Positions 42,855-52,025 of a DNA stretch of 64,000 bases are shown here, one piece after another (within the stretch, counting starts at the first letter, position 1; each line of letters begins with the position of its first letter). A program made the translations under genes and the position numbers. Under the pieces are notes generated by a model. It was not told the DNA's origin. It did no database searches and saw only the letters and a program-made list of their open reading frames with translations. This DNA is from Bacillus sp. ISL-18 (lineage in GTDB: Bacteria; Bacillota; Bacilli; Bacillales; Cytobacillaceae). Where the stretch lies: NCBI RefSeq assembly GCF_018613415.1, contig NZ_JAGGQG010000013.1, positions 62,001 through 126,000 on the forward strand, in the 5' to 3' direction.

Positions 42855-43706
42855 ATGCTGACAGGAATGAAGAGCAATCGATTCTTTCGTCTCCTTAGTT
42901 CACATGTCATCTTAATTCTAATGGCGGTAATTATTATTTACCCCTTACTTTGGACAGTGGGAGCAAGTTTTAATCCCGGTAACAGTTTAGTTAGTAATTC
43001 AATTATCCCTAAAAATCCAACCTTGGATCATTACAAAGAGTTGTTCGCTGGAAAAGAAAGTCTGCAATATGGACGCTGGTATTTGAACTCTCTTAAAATT
43101 AGTATTTTTACAATGATTGGGTCGGTTATAAGTGTTTCTTTTACGGCTTATGCCTTTTCGCGTTTTCGCTTTAAAGGAAGAAAGAATGCTCTAACCTTGT
43201 TTTTACTGCTACAGATGATTCCGCAATTTTCGGCGTTAATTGCTCTGTTCGTGTTAGCACAGCTTCTTGGTATGATGAACAGCCACTGGCTGCTAATCCT
43301 CCTGTATATTGGCGGTACGATTCCAATGAATACCTATTTGATGAAAGGGTATATGGATTCCATTCCGATGGATCTAGATGAAAGTGCCAAAATCGATGGT
43401 GCAAGCAATACAAGAATCTTCTTGCAAATTATCATGCCACTATCAAGACCAATGCTAGCGGTCGTTGCGATGAATGGATTTACGGGACCACTTGGGGATT
43501 TCGTTATGTCATCAACCATCTTGAGAACACCTGAATCCTACACATTGCCAATTGGACTATACAATTTAGTCAATGAAGTAATGGGGGCAAGTTACACAAC
43601 CTTTGCTGCAGGGGCTATTCTCATCAGTATACCAATTGCTGTCGCCTTCCTGTTATTGCAAAAGCACTTTGTTTCAGGCCTAACGGCTGGTGGAACAAAA
43701 GGTTAA
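42855..43706 (+). CDS. ganQ: Galacto-oligosaccharide ABC permease GanQ
   Basis: A 283-residue MalG-type permease with six helices and the EAA loop DESAKIDGASNTRIFLQIIMPLSRP near residue 175. GGAGGGGG lies inside the ganP end. With GanP it forms the membrane channel for imported galacto-oligosaccharides. No nucleotide-binding subunit gene exists in the island, so an unlinked multitask ATPase is required. Confidence 0.93.
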   Translation: MLTGMKSNRFFRLLSSHVILILMAVIIIYPLLWTVGASFNPGNSLVSNSIIPKNPTLDHYKELFAGKESLQYGRWYLNSLKISIFTMIGSVISVSFTAYAFSRFRFKGRKNALTLFLLLQMIPQFSALIALFVLAQLLGMMNSHWLLILLYIGGTIPMNTYLMKGYMDSIPMDLDESAKIDGASNTRIFLQIIMPLSRPMLAVVAMNGFTGPLGDFVMSSTILRTPESYTLPIGLYNLVNEVMGASYTTFAAGAILISIPIAVAFLLLQKHFVSGLTAGGTKG

Positions 43707-43746
43707 TGGAACAACATGAATTGATAAATGGTAGAGGGAGATTATT

Positions 43747-45819
43747 ATGACAAAACATGAAAAGACCTATACAACGAAAGCGAACTTCATGCTTCATGGG
43801 GGAGACTATAACCCGGATCAATGGTTAGATCGGCCTGATATTTTAGCAGACGATATCAAATTAATGCAGCTTGCACATACAAATACGTTCTCTGTTGGCA
43901 TCTTTGCTTGGGCAGCGCTGGAGCCGGAAGAGGGAGTTTTCAACTTTGAATGGTTAGATGAGATTTTCAACAATATTCATGGTATTGGAGGAAGGGTTAT
44001 TTTAGCTACTCCAAGCGGGGCACGACCTGCATGGATGTCGCAAAAATATCCAGAAGTTCTGCGTGTAAATGGTGCGCGGGTAAAGCAATTGCATGGCGGA
44101 AGACATAATCATTGCTTTACTTCAGAAGTTTATCGTGAAAAAACTCAGAAGATCAATCGATTGCTTGCAGAACGATACGGAAAACACCCTGCTTTATTAA
44201 TGTGGCATATTTCCAACGAGTACGGCGGTGAATGCCATTGTGAAAAATGCCAGCATGCTTTTAGAAACTGGCTTAAAGAACAATACAATAACGATCTTAA
44301 AGCACTGAATGATGCTTGGTGGGGTCCGTTTTGGAGTCATACCTTTACAGCTTGGTCACAAATTGAATCGCCATCACCAATCGGAGAAAATATGGTTCAT
44401 GGCCTAAACCTTGATTGGCGCAGGTTCGTTACTGATCAAACAATTTTATTCTTTGAAAATGAGATTGTTCCAATAAAAGAATTGACACCAGATATTCCGA
44501 TTACCACAAACTTTATGGCAGATACGCATGAACTTATTCCATTCCAGGCTTTGGACTATAGCAAGTTTGCGAAACATCTCGATGTAATTAGCTGGGATGC
44601 CTACCCTGCATGGCACAATGACTGGGAGAGCACCGCTGATTTAGCGATGAAGGTTGGCTTTATCGATGACCTATACCGCAGTTTAAAACAACAGCCATTT
44701 TTATTAATGGAATCTACCCCAAGCGCTGTCAATTGGCATAATGTCAATAAAGCAAAACGCCCAGGTATGCACCTGCTTGCGTCAATGCAAATGGTGGCTC
44801 ATGGATCTGATAGCGTGATGTATTTCCAATGGCGGAAATCGCGTGGATCGTCGGAAAAGTTCCATGGTGCGGTTGTCGACCATGACAATAGTTCGGAAAA
44901 CCGTGTGTTTAAAGAAGTAGCGCGGGTTGGTCAAACGTTAGAAAAGCTGTCTGATGTAGTTGGAACCAATCGCCCGGCAGATGTAGCGATTTTGTATGAT
45001 TGGGAAAGCAACTGGGCTTTAAATGATGCCCAAGGGTTTGGATTGGAGACCAAGCGTTATCCACAAACATTACAGCAACATTACAAGACCTTCTGGGAAA
45101 CGGATATCCCTGTTGATGTGATTACGAAAGAACAAGATTTTTCTTCCTATAAACTATTGATTGTTCCGATGCTTTATTTAGTAAGTGAAGAAACCATTGC
45201 CCGATTAAAGACATTTGTTGCAAATGGCGGCAGATTAGTCATGACCTATATCAGCGGACTTGTTAATGAACATGATCTAACGTATTTGGGCGGCTGGCAC
45301 AAAGACTTGCAAGAGATGTTTGGGATGAAGCCGGTTGAAACCGATACATTATATACAAATGATAAAAACTATGTAAGCTATCACAATCAATCCTTTGAAC
45401 TGAAGGACTATGCTACTGTTATTGAGCTAGCTGCTGCAAAGACAGAGGGTCAATACGAACAAGACTTTTATGCCAATACTCCAGCGGTAACGAGCCATGA
45501 ATATGAAAAAGGAAAAACCTACTATATTGGCGGACGGTTAGAAGATGCCTTCCATCGTGAATTTTACCAGGAAGTAATCAATGAATTAGCACTTCAGCCA
45601 GTTGTTTCTGTAAAACATGAAAATGGTGTTTCGGTACAAGTTAGACAAGCGCCTGAACAGGATTATATCTTTATCATGAACTTTACCGAAGAAAAGCAGC
45701 CGATCGTCATTAAGGATCATCTAAAAGATTTAGTTACCGGTGCTGAGCTGACAGGTGAGTTTACATTGGAAAAATATGAGGTTCGTATTTTAGAAAAAGC
45801 TAGAAATCATAATAGATGA
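43747..45819 (+). CDS. ganA: GH42 beta-galactosidase GanA
   Basis: A 690-residue cytoplasmic beta-galactosidase that cleaves imported galacto-oligosaccharides. It has a TIM barrel (HGGDYNPDQW near 14), acid/base Glu158 in WHISNEYGG, nucleophile Glu322 in LLMESTPS, and a zinc-binding set CHCEKC at 163-168 with an earlier Cys near 119 (NHCFTSEVY). The trimerisation domain and a short beta domain complete the family architecture. There is no signal peptide. The GAGGGAG ribosome binding site is 7 bases before the ATG. It matches GanA of bacilli. Confidence 0.95.
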   Translation: MTKHEKTYTTKANFMLHGGDYNPDQWLDRPDILADDIKLMQLAHTNTFSVGIFAWAALEPEEGVFNFEWLDEIFNNIHGIGGRVILATPSGARPAWMSQKYPEVLRVNGARVKQLHGGRHNHCFTSEVYREKTQKINRLLAERYGKHPALLMWHISNEYGGECHCEKCQHAFRNWLKEQYNNDLKALNDAWWGPFWSHTFTAWSQIESPSPIGENMVHGLNLDWRRFVTDQTILFFENEIVPIKELTPDIPITTNFMADTHELIPFQALDYSKFAKHLDVISWDAYPAWHNDWESTADLAMKVGFIDDLYRSLKQQPFLLMESTPSAVNWHNVNKAKRPGMHLLASMQMVAHGSDSVMYFQWRKSRGSSEKFHGAVVDHDNSSENRVFKEVARVGQTLEKLSDVVGTNRPADVAILYDWESNWALNDAQGFGLETKRYPQTLQQHYKTFWETDIPVDVITKEQDFSSYKLLIVPMLYLVSEETIARLKTFVANGGRLVMTYISGLVNEHDLTYLGGWHKDLQEMFGMKPVETDTLYTNDKNYVSYHNQSFELKDYATVIELAAAKTEGQYEQDFYANTPAVTSHEYEKGKTYYIGGRLEDAFHREFYQEVINELALQPVVSVKHENGVSVQVRQAPEQDYIFIMNFTEEKQPIVIKDHLKDLVTGAELTGEFTLEKYEVRILEKARNHNR

Positions 45820-45856
45820 TGAGCCGGGTTCTTCCCGCTCAGATTTATCCTAACTG

Positions 45857-45899
45857 TAGAAAACATCCATTCTAATCGTGTGAGTGGATGTCTTTTCTA
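45857..45899 (+). terminator. Stem-loop after ganA
   Basis: ACATCCATT (45863-45871) pairs with AGTGGATGT (45883-45891), with one wobble pair, and is extended by a TAGAAA/TTTTCTA outer helix with one bulged base. It may end or attenuate the ganSPQA transcript. Confidence 0.65.
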
Positions 45900-45913
45900 T
45901 AGTTTGATAGTTT

Positions 45914-45937
45914 TATAATTTATTGGAACCGCTTCCT
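45914..45937 (+). promoter_or_regulatory. Possible ganB promoter with cre-like site
   Basis: A TATAAT (45914-45919) lacks a good -35, but five bases later is TGGAACCGCTTCCT (45924-45937), a cre site with only the last base off consensus. Together with the preceding stem-loop it suggests ganB can be transcribed separately under CcpA. Confidence 0.45.
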
Positions 45938-45995
45938 TGGTGGTTTAGCGATAATGCTGCTATTTTCATAAAAACAAATGAGAGGGTGGAAGAAT

Positions 45996-48900
45996 TTGAG
46001 AAGAACAGTCAAACCGCTTGCGATTCTATTAACTGTTGTGATGGTGTTTAGTACACTTCTGTTCAATAGTCACATTAGTTTTGCGGCAGATTCACAGACT
46101 CCAAACGTAAAGAATGGAGGATTTGAAAGCGATTTTTGGAGTGATGGTTCATGGAATATTGACACAACCAATTGGGAGAATTTCGATATTAGCCAATTTG
46201 CTTATTCGAATGACGCTTGGATGACGAAAGATGAAGGGGATCATGCATTTAAATATTGGATCAAAGATACTGCAACGGGGAATCCATCCTTTACTGTACA
46301 ACAAACGATTCCAAATCTTCCAGCCGGAAGCTATGAGTTATCGGTAAAATCGATGGGTGGAGCAGCTTCTGAAGCAGGGAGTATTAAACTTTTTGCTGGC
46401 ACAAATACGATCAATTCTGTTGCGACAACAGGTTACAATAATTGGGGAAAAATTACCTTGAGATTCAATTTAAACGAAGACACGTCTAATTTAAAAATTG
46501 GCGCAGTGGTCTCCGGAGCACCAAAGGCATGGGGATATTTAGATAGCTTTAATTTAACCTCTCTCAATAGTGGGAATGTTCCCCAACCTGTTAATGCTGA
46601 TATTTTTGTAAAAAAAGTAGATGGAATGAATAAGGATTTTATTAAAGGCGTGGACGTCTCTAGTGTTATTTCCTTAGAAGACAGCGGAGTTAAATTTTAT
46701 AATACGGACGGAGAAGTGCAGGATATTTTTAAAACTTTGCACGATGCTGGAGTCAATTACATTCGGGTCCGTGTCTGGAATAATCCTTACGATTCACAAG
46801 GAAATGGCTATGGCGGCGGAAATAACGATTTAGCTAAGGCGGTTGAAATTGGAAAGCGAGCAACTGCTAACGGAATGAAACTGTTAGTAGACTTCCATTA
46901 TTCCGATTTCTGGGCAGACCCAGCTAAACAGCAGGTACCAAAAGAATGGGCTAACTTAAATTTTGACGATAAGAAGACAGCTTTATATAACTATACTAAA
47001 AAAAGCCTGGAGACCATGAAGGCTGCGGGAATAAATATTGGTATGGTTCAAGTTGGCAATGAAACAAATGGAGGAGTTGCTGGTGAAAAGGATTGGACGA
47101 AAATTAGTGCTTTATTTAACGAAGGAAGTAAAGCGGTAAGAGCAGTTGATCCGAAAATCTTAGTGGCTGTTCATTTTACGAACCCTGAAACAGCAGGAAG
47201 ATATGCTTCCTATGCTCAAACTCTTGCTGATAATAACGTAGATTATGATGTGTTTGCCAGCTCATATTATCCATTTTGGCATGGTACATTAAGTAATTTG
47301 ACATCAGTTCTAAAGAATGTTGCTGATACGTATGGAAAAAAGGTGATGGTCGCTGAAACATCTTATACCTATACCGCAGCAGATGGAGATGGACATGGAA
47401 ATACGGCACCAAAGGACGCTGGTCAAACGTTAAATTACCCAATTACTGTCCAAGGCCAAGCTGATTCTGTCAGGGATGTCATTCAAGCGGTTGCCAATAT
47501 TGGTGAAGCTGGGATCGGTGTATTTTATTGGGAACCTGCGTGGATACCGGTCGGGACTCCACAGGAGTTAACACAAAATAAACAGCTTTGGGAACAATAT
47601 GGATCCGGTTGGGCGGCTAGTTATTCTAAGGAATACGATCCAGCCGATGCTGGTGTTTGGTACGGCGGCAGTGCTGTTGACAATCAGGCTATGTTTGATT
47701 TTACTGGACATCCGCTTGCTTCTTTAAATGTCTTTAAATATGTTGATACAGGTGCGGTTGCTCCGTTAACTATTGACGAAATTAAGGATATTTCCGTTCG
47801 TGCTGTACAAGGCGACACAATCACTTTACCAAAAACCGTTGTGGTTACTTATAATGATGGAAGCACTGGGACGGTTTCCGTTACATGGGATCAAGACGCA
47901 CTTACCACCGCTATCAAAAGTGGAACGGGAAATTATCTAATTAATGGGATCGCCGAAGGTGGAGCGGCGGTTAAGGCGCATCTTCAAATCAAAGCAGAAA
48001 ACTTTGTATTGAACCCAAGTTTTGAAAATAGTAATCGAACGATGTGGAAAATTATTTATCAAAATGGAACAGCGACACACACTGATTATCAGCAAAAGGC
48101 TTCAGATGCCAAAACAGGCGATTATTCGTTGCACTTTTACTCAGCTGCTGGAGTTGATTTTAAAGTAGAACAGACGATTTCCGGCTTAAAGCCAGGGTAT
48201 TATAATCTTTCTATGTTTCTACAAGGCGGAGACGCAGTAAATCCAGTAATGAATCTCTATGCCAAAACGGGCGGTAAAGAAATAAAAGCCGCTACAGGTG
48301 TAAACGGCTGGGTAAATTGGAGTAACCCTGAAATCCAAAATATACTTGTTACAGATGGAACCATAACAATTGGAGCAAGTATAAAAGCTAATGGCGGTGC
48401 ATGGGGAAGTTTAGATGATTTCTATTTATATCGGTCAAATGATCAAGATACGCAGGCTCCTGTAACCAATGCGAATCTTTCAGGGCAAGCTGTTAATGGC
48501 TGGTATAATCAGAATGTGAATGTAAGTTTAACTGGTACTGATGATCAATCGGGACTGGCAGCAACAGAATATAAAGTTAATGATGGTAATTGGCAAACGT
48601 ATAGCGGACCGTTTTATGTAACAACCGAAGGGGTAAATGTTATTCAATTCCGAAGTACAGACCAAGTGGGTAATGTCGAAAAGGCGCAATCTGTTACAGT
48701 GAAAATTGATAAAACCGCTCCGACATTGAATGTATCTTTTAACCCTAGTATTCTATTCGACCGAAACCATACGCTGATTCCCATTAAGGCATCGGTTGTT
48801 GGTGATGATGTTCAATCAGGGATTAACAGGATTGAATTAGTATCGATTAAAAGTAATCAATTAGATAATGGAATTGGCGATGGAAATACAGTCAATGATA

Positions 48901-49070
48901 TTCAGGAGGCGGACTTTGGAACCTTTGATACTGATTTTCTGCTGAGAGCAGAGAGAAGTGGAAACGGTGACAGAGTTTATACGGTAACCTATAAGGTTTG
49001 GGATAATGCTGGAAATTCAGCCGCTCAATCCAATCTAATTATGGTAAAACATGATAATTCAAAAAAATAA
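45996..49070 (+). CDS. ganB: Secreted GH53 endo-beta-1,4-galactanase GanB, modular
   Basis: An extracellular arabinogalactan endo-beta-1,4-galactanase of about 1024 residues, which starts galactan breakdown. It carries a signal peptide (cleavage after ISFAA), a CBM61-like galactan-binding sandwich (about 40-195), the GH53 barrel (about 205-590; acid/base Glu356 in VGNETNGG, nucleophile Glu454 in VAETSY), an Ig-like Big_4 domain (about 597-665), a second CBM61-like module (about 670-815) and two OmpL47/Ig-like repeats (from DTQAPVTNANLS). TTG at 45996 is 6 bases after GAGGGTGG; ATG at 45978 lacks a ribosome binding site. It is about 2.5 times longer than minimal GanB proteins because of the added modules. 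Confidence 0.92.
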   Translation: MRRTVKPLAILLTVVMVFSTLLFNSHISFAADSQTPNVKNGGFESDFWSDGSWNIDTTNWENFDISQFAYSNDAWMTKDEGDHAFKYWIKDTATGNPSFTVQQTIPNLPAGSYELSVKSMGGAASEAGSIKLFAGTNTINSVATTGYNNWGKITLRFNLNEDTSNLKIGAVVSGAPKAWGYLDSFNLTSLNSGNVPQPVNADIFVKKVDGMNKDFIKGVDVSSVISLEDSGVKFYNTDGEVQDIFKTLHDAGVNYIRVRVWNNPYDSQGNGYGGGNNDLAKAVEIGKRATANGMKLLVDFHYSDFWADPAKQQVPKEWANLNFDDKKTALYNYTKKSLETMKAAGINIGMVQVGNETNGGVAGEKDWTKISALFNEGSKAVRAVDPKILVAVHFTNPETAGRYASYAQTLADNNVDYDVFASSYYPFWHGTLSNLTSVLKNVADTYGKKVMVAETSYTYTAADGDGHGNTAPKDAGQTLNYPITVQGQADSVRDVIQAVANIGEAGIGVFYWEPAWIPVGTPQELTQNKQLWEQYGSGWAASYSKEYDPADAGVWYGGSAVDNQAMFDFTGHPLASLNVFKYVDTGAVAPLTIDEIKDISVRAVQGDTITLPKTVVVTYNDGSTGTVSVTWDQDALTTAIKSGTGNYLINGIAEGGAAVKAHLQIKAENFVLNPSFENSNRTMWKIIYQNGTATHTDYQQKASDAKTGDYSLHFYSAAGVDFKVEQTISGLKPGYYNLSMFLQGGDAVNPVMNLYAKTGGKEIKAATGVNGWVNWSNPEIQNILVTDGTITIGASIKANGGAWGSLDDFYLYRSNDQDTQAPVTNANLSGQAVNGWYNQNVNVSLTGTDDQSGLAATEYKVNDGNWQTYSGPFYVTTEGVNVIQFRSTDQVGNVEKAQSVTVKIDKTAPTLNVSFNPSILFDRNHTLIPIKASVVGDDVQSGINRIELVSIKSNQLDNGIGDGNTVNDIQEADFGTFDTDFLLRAERSGNGDRVYTVTYKVWDNAGNSAAQSNLIMVKHDNSKK

Positions 49071-49116
49071 GGTATTCTTCCGGTGAAAGACACCTTGTTT
49101 AAATAAATAAATAAAA

Positions 49117-49157
49117 AACGGCGCATGAAGGTGAATGGTTCATGCGCCGTTTTTTTA
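49117..49157 (+). terminator. Strong terminator after ganB
   Basis: A 13-base perfect stem AACGGCGCATGAA (49117-49129) / TTCATGCGCCGTT (49139-49151) with a T7 tract. Confidence 0.9.
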
Positions 49158-49184
49158 ATTTTTAGTAATTTTTTAGTAAAAATA

Positions 49185-49213
49185 TTGATTTATTTTACTT
49201 TGGTAAGTAAAAT
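49185..49213 (+). promoter_or_regulatory. galK promoter with overlapping operator
   Basis: The -35 TTGATT (49185-49190) and -10 TAAAAT (49208-49213) are 17 bases apart. The inverted repeat ATTTTACTT-TGGT-AAGTAAAAT (49192-49213) fills the spacer and the -10, so a bound repressor would occlude RNA polymerase. The half-site is identical to that at ganR but in divergent orientation. Confidence 0.7.
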
Positions 49214-49279
49214 ATAAGGTAAGACTCATAGTTAGTTTTAAAAAAATGAAAAGGATTACATGGATGGAGGAACGATAAA

Positions 49280-50443
49280 ATGACAATCTCAACACTTGAT
49301 TCTATATTTCAAACTATTTTTAATACGGCACCGGAAAAATCATTCTTTGCACCAGGGCGGATTAATTTAATTGGTGAGCATACCGACTATAATGGCGGAC
49401 ATGTTTTTCCATGTGCGATTACGTACGGGACCTATGCGGTTGCCAAAAAACGGGATGATCAGCTTGTTCGTTTGTATTCTGCAAACTTCCCAGACAAAGG
49501 TGTTATTGAATTTACGCTAGAACAACTCGAATACAATAAAGATCACAATTGGGCTAACTATCCTAAGGGAATGCTTCGCTACATTTCAGAGGCGGGATAT
49601 CAAATTCCAACTGGCTTTGAGTGCGTGATAGAAGGAAATATCCCGAATGGTGCTGGTTTATCATCATCTGCGTCAATTGAGTTGTTAACAGGAGTTCTTG
49701 TCGCAGGACTGTTTGGTTTAGAGATTCCTCGTCTTGAACTAATTAAAATTGGCAAGCAGGTTGAAAATCAATTTATTGGTGTTAATAGTGGAATTATGGA
49801 CCAGTTCGCAATTGGTATGGGCAAGAAAGATGCAGGAATTTTACTTGATTGCCAGACCTTGAAATACGAATACGCACCAATTCAGTTAGAAAATCACAAA
49901 ATTATCATTATGAATACCAACAAGCGCCGCGAGTTAGCAGACTCAAAATACAATGAACGCCGAGGCGAATGTGAAGAAGCGTTAAAACAGTTGCAGCAAA
50001 AGCTTCCAATCGAAGCGCTTGGACAGCTTTCCGAAGCGGAATTTGATGAAAACAAGTTTTTAATTACTAATGAAATTGTTCGGAAACGGGCAAAGCATGC
50101 AGTCTATGAAAATATTAGAACCTTGCGTGCGCTCGAAGAACTTAAGGTTGGAAACTTAGAGACTTTCGGCCAATTGATTAACCAATCACATATCTCGCTG
50201 AGAGACGATTATGAAGTGACAGGGATTGAACTTGACAGTTTAGTAGAAGCAACATGGAAACAACCGGGTGTCCTTGGGGCACGGATGACAGGAGCTGGCT
50301 TTGGCGGCTGTGCGATTGCTATTGTGGAAAATGATCAGGTAGAAAGCTTTATTGCAAATGTAGGAGCGGCATATGCTGACAAGATTGGATATGAAGCAGA
50401 TTTTTATGTAGCCAGCATTGGTGATGGAGCAAAAGAATTATAA
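49280..50443 (+). CDS. galK: Galactokinase GalK
   Basis: A 387-residue GHMP kinase that phosphorylates galactose released by GanA. Signatures are PGRINLIGEHTDYNGG (near 25-40, galactokinase motif), the phosphate loop GAGLSSSAS (near 121) and MTGAGFGGCAIAIV near 337. It is first in galKTM-galR. The ATG follows GGAGG. The Leloir epimerase GalE is not encoded in the window and must be elsewhere. Confidence 0.96.
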   Translation: MTISTLDSIFQTIFNTAPEKSFFAPGRINLIGEHTDYNGGHVFPCAITYGTYAVAKKRDDQLVRLYSANFPDKGVIEFTLEQLEYNKDHNWANYPKGMLRYISEAGYQIPTGFECVIEGNIPNGAGLSSSASIELLTGVLVAGLFGLEIPRLELIKIGKQVENQFIGVNSGIMDQFAIGMGKKDAGILLDCQTLKYEYAPIQLENHKIIIMNTNKRRELADSKYNERRGECEEALKQLQQKLPIEALGQLSEAEFDENKFLITNEIVRKRAKHAVYENIRTLRALEELKVGNLETFGQLINQSHISLRDDYEVTGIELDSLVEATWKQPGVLGARMTGAGFGGCAIAIVENDQVESFIANVGAAYADKIGYEADFYVASIGDGAKEL

Positions 50444-50507
50444 TCGAAAATGCTTGAACGAACAGGAGCATCAACCAAAAGTTATCAATTTTAGGTGGCG
50501 ATCAATT

Positions 50508-51989
50508 ATGATTTTTCAATTAGTCCAGCAATTAGTTGAACAGGCGCTTGCTACTCAATTAATTGAGCGTGAAGATGAAATATATGCAAGAAACCAAGTA
50601 CTCGCACTGCTGCAATTAGAGGAGTATAAGGAAGTTGAACTGGAGGAAAGCATTCCGGAGATTCCTGACTTACTTGAAAAGATCGTTGATTATGCAGTGG
50701 AGCAAGGAATCATCGAAGATATCTTTGATCGTAAGGATATTTTTTCAAGTAACATTATGAATTGCTTTATTGCCCGGCCATCGAGTCTGAACACTCAGTT
50801 TTATGAAAAGTATCAAGAAAATCCCAAGCAGGCGACGGAGTACTTTTATGAATTAAGTAAAAATAGTAACTACATCCAGATGAAGCGAATCCGTCAAAAT
50901 ATTGAATACAAGGCTAAGACAGAATATGGTGAGTTAGACATTACCATTAATCTATCAAAGCCCGAGAAGGATCCAAAAAGTATTGCGGCCGAGAAGCTGG
51001 CGAAAAAGTCCAGCTATCCTAAATGTTTGCTTTGTATCGAAAATGAAGGGTATGCTGGAAGAATCGGCCACCCTGCTCGTTCGAACCATCGGATGATTCG
51101 AGTGAATTTAACTGATGAGAATTGGTATTTACAATACTCTCCTTATGTTTATTATAACGAGCATTGCATTGTGTTAGCGGAAAACCATACGGACATGAAG
51201 ATCAGTCCTCTCACGTTTAAACGGCTTTTGGAGTTTGTTGAGCAATTCCCTCATTATTTCTTAGGTTCCAATGCGGATATTCCGATTGTGGGGGGCTCTA
51301 TTTTATCTCATGAGCATTATCAAGGCGGAAACTATCAATTTGCGATGGCCAAGGCAGGTATTGATTGGAGATTTACCATCGACGGATTTCCGAATGTGGA
51401 AGGCTCGATTGTTAAATGGCCAATGTCGGTGATCCGTTTGCGGTCAGCAGATACCGGTTCACTGGTAGATGCAGGAGCCCATATTTTAGAAAAATGGAAA
51501 GGCTACAGTGACGAAGCCCTTGATATTTTAGCCTGGACGGATGAAACACCGCATAATACAATAACCCCAATCGCCCGTAAAAATGGTGATTTGTTTGAGC
51601 TAGATTTGGTTCTCCGTAATAACCGGACGAGTGACGAACATCCACTAGGCATTTTCCATCCGCATGCAGATGTTCATCATATCAAGAAGGAAAACATTGG
51701 GCTGATTGAGGTAATGGGATTGGCTGTCCTCCCTGCGCGCCTTAAGGGAGAACTGGAAAAGGTAGAAAACTTCCTGCTAGGTAAAACGGATACGGTGGCT
51801 GACTATCATCGTGATTGGGCAATTGAATTAAAGAACCGTTATGGAACGTCTGTAGACGAAACCGATGTGGAAACACTGGTAAGAGAAGAAACAGGCAAAA
51901 AGTTTTTACGAGTATTAGAAGATGCTGGTGTGTTTAAGCGGAATGTAGAGGGAGAGGCAGGATTCCGCCGCTTTATCGATACATTATAA
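50508..51989 (+). CDS. galT: UDP-glucose--hexose-1-phosphate uridylyltransferase GalT (class II)
   Basis: A 493-residue enzyme of the Gram-positive GalT class II, which exchanges UMP between UDP-glucose and galactose-1-phosphate. Typical wording is YPKCLLCIENEGYAGR near 168, HCIVLAENHTDMKIS near 220 and SHEHYQGG near 266, which holds the catalytic His pair. The frame opens at 50418 inside galK, but ATG at 50508 follows AGGTGG and gives the family length. It ends 36 bases before galM. Confidence 0.95.
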   Translation: MIFQLVQQLVEQALATQLIEREDEIYARNQVLALLQLEEYKEVELEESIPEIPDLLEKIVDYAVEQGIIEDIFDRKDIFSSNIMNCFIARPSSLNTQFYEKYQENPKQATEYFYELSKNSNYIQMKRIRQNIEYKAKTEYGELDITINLSKPEKDPKSIAAEKLAKKSSYPKCLLCIENEGYAGRIGHPARSNHRMIRVNLTDENWYLQYSPYVYYNEHCIVLAENHTDMKISPLTFKRLLEFVEQFPHYFLGSNADIPIVGGSILSHEHYQGGNYQFAMAKAGIDWRFTIDGFPNVEGSIVKWPMSVIRLRSADTGSLVDAGAHILEKWKGYSDEALDILAWTDETPHNTITPIARKNGDLFELDLVLRNNRTSDEHPLGIFHPHADVHHIKKENIGLIEVMGLAVLPARLKGELEKVENFLLGKTDTVADYHRDWAIELKNRYGTSVDETDVETLVREETGKKFLRVLEDAGVFKRNVEGEAGFRRFIDTL

Positions 51990-52025
51990 TAATCTCTATT
52001 TTGAAAAAAAGGAAGTGGAATAGCA

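Noticed and set aside
49082..49094. GGTGAAAGACACC as a further dispersed repeat copy
   Set aside because: Only the outer bases agree with the repeat; the core differs.
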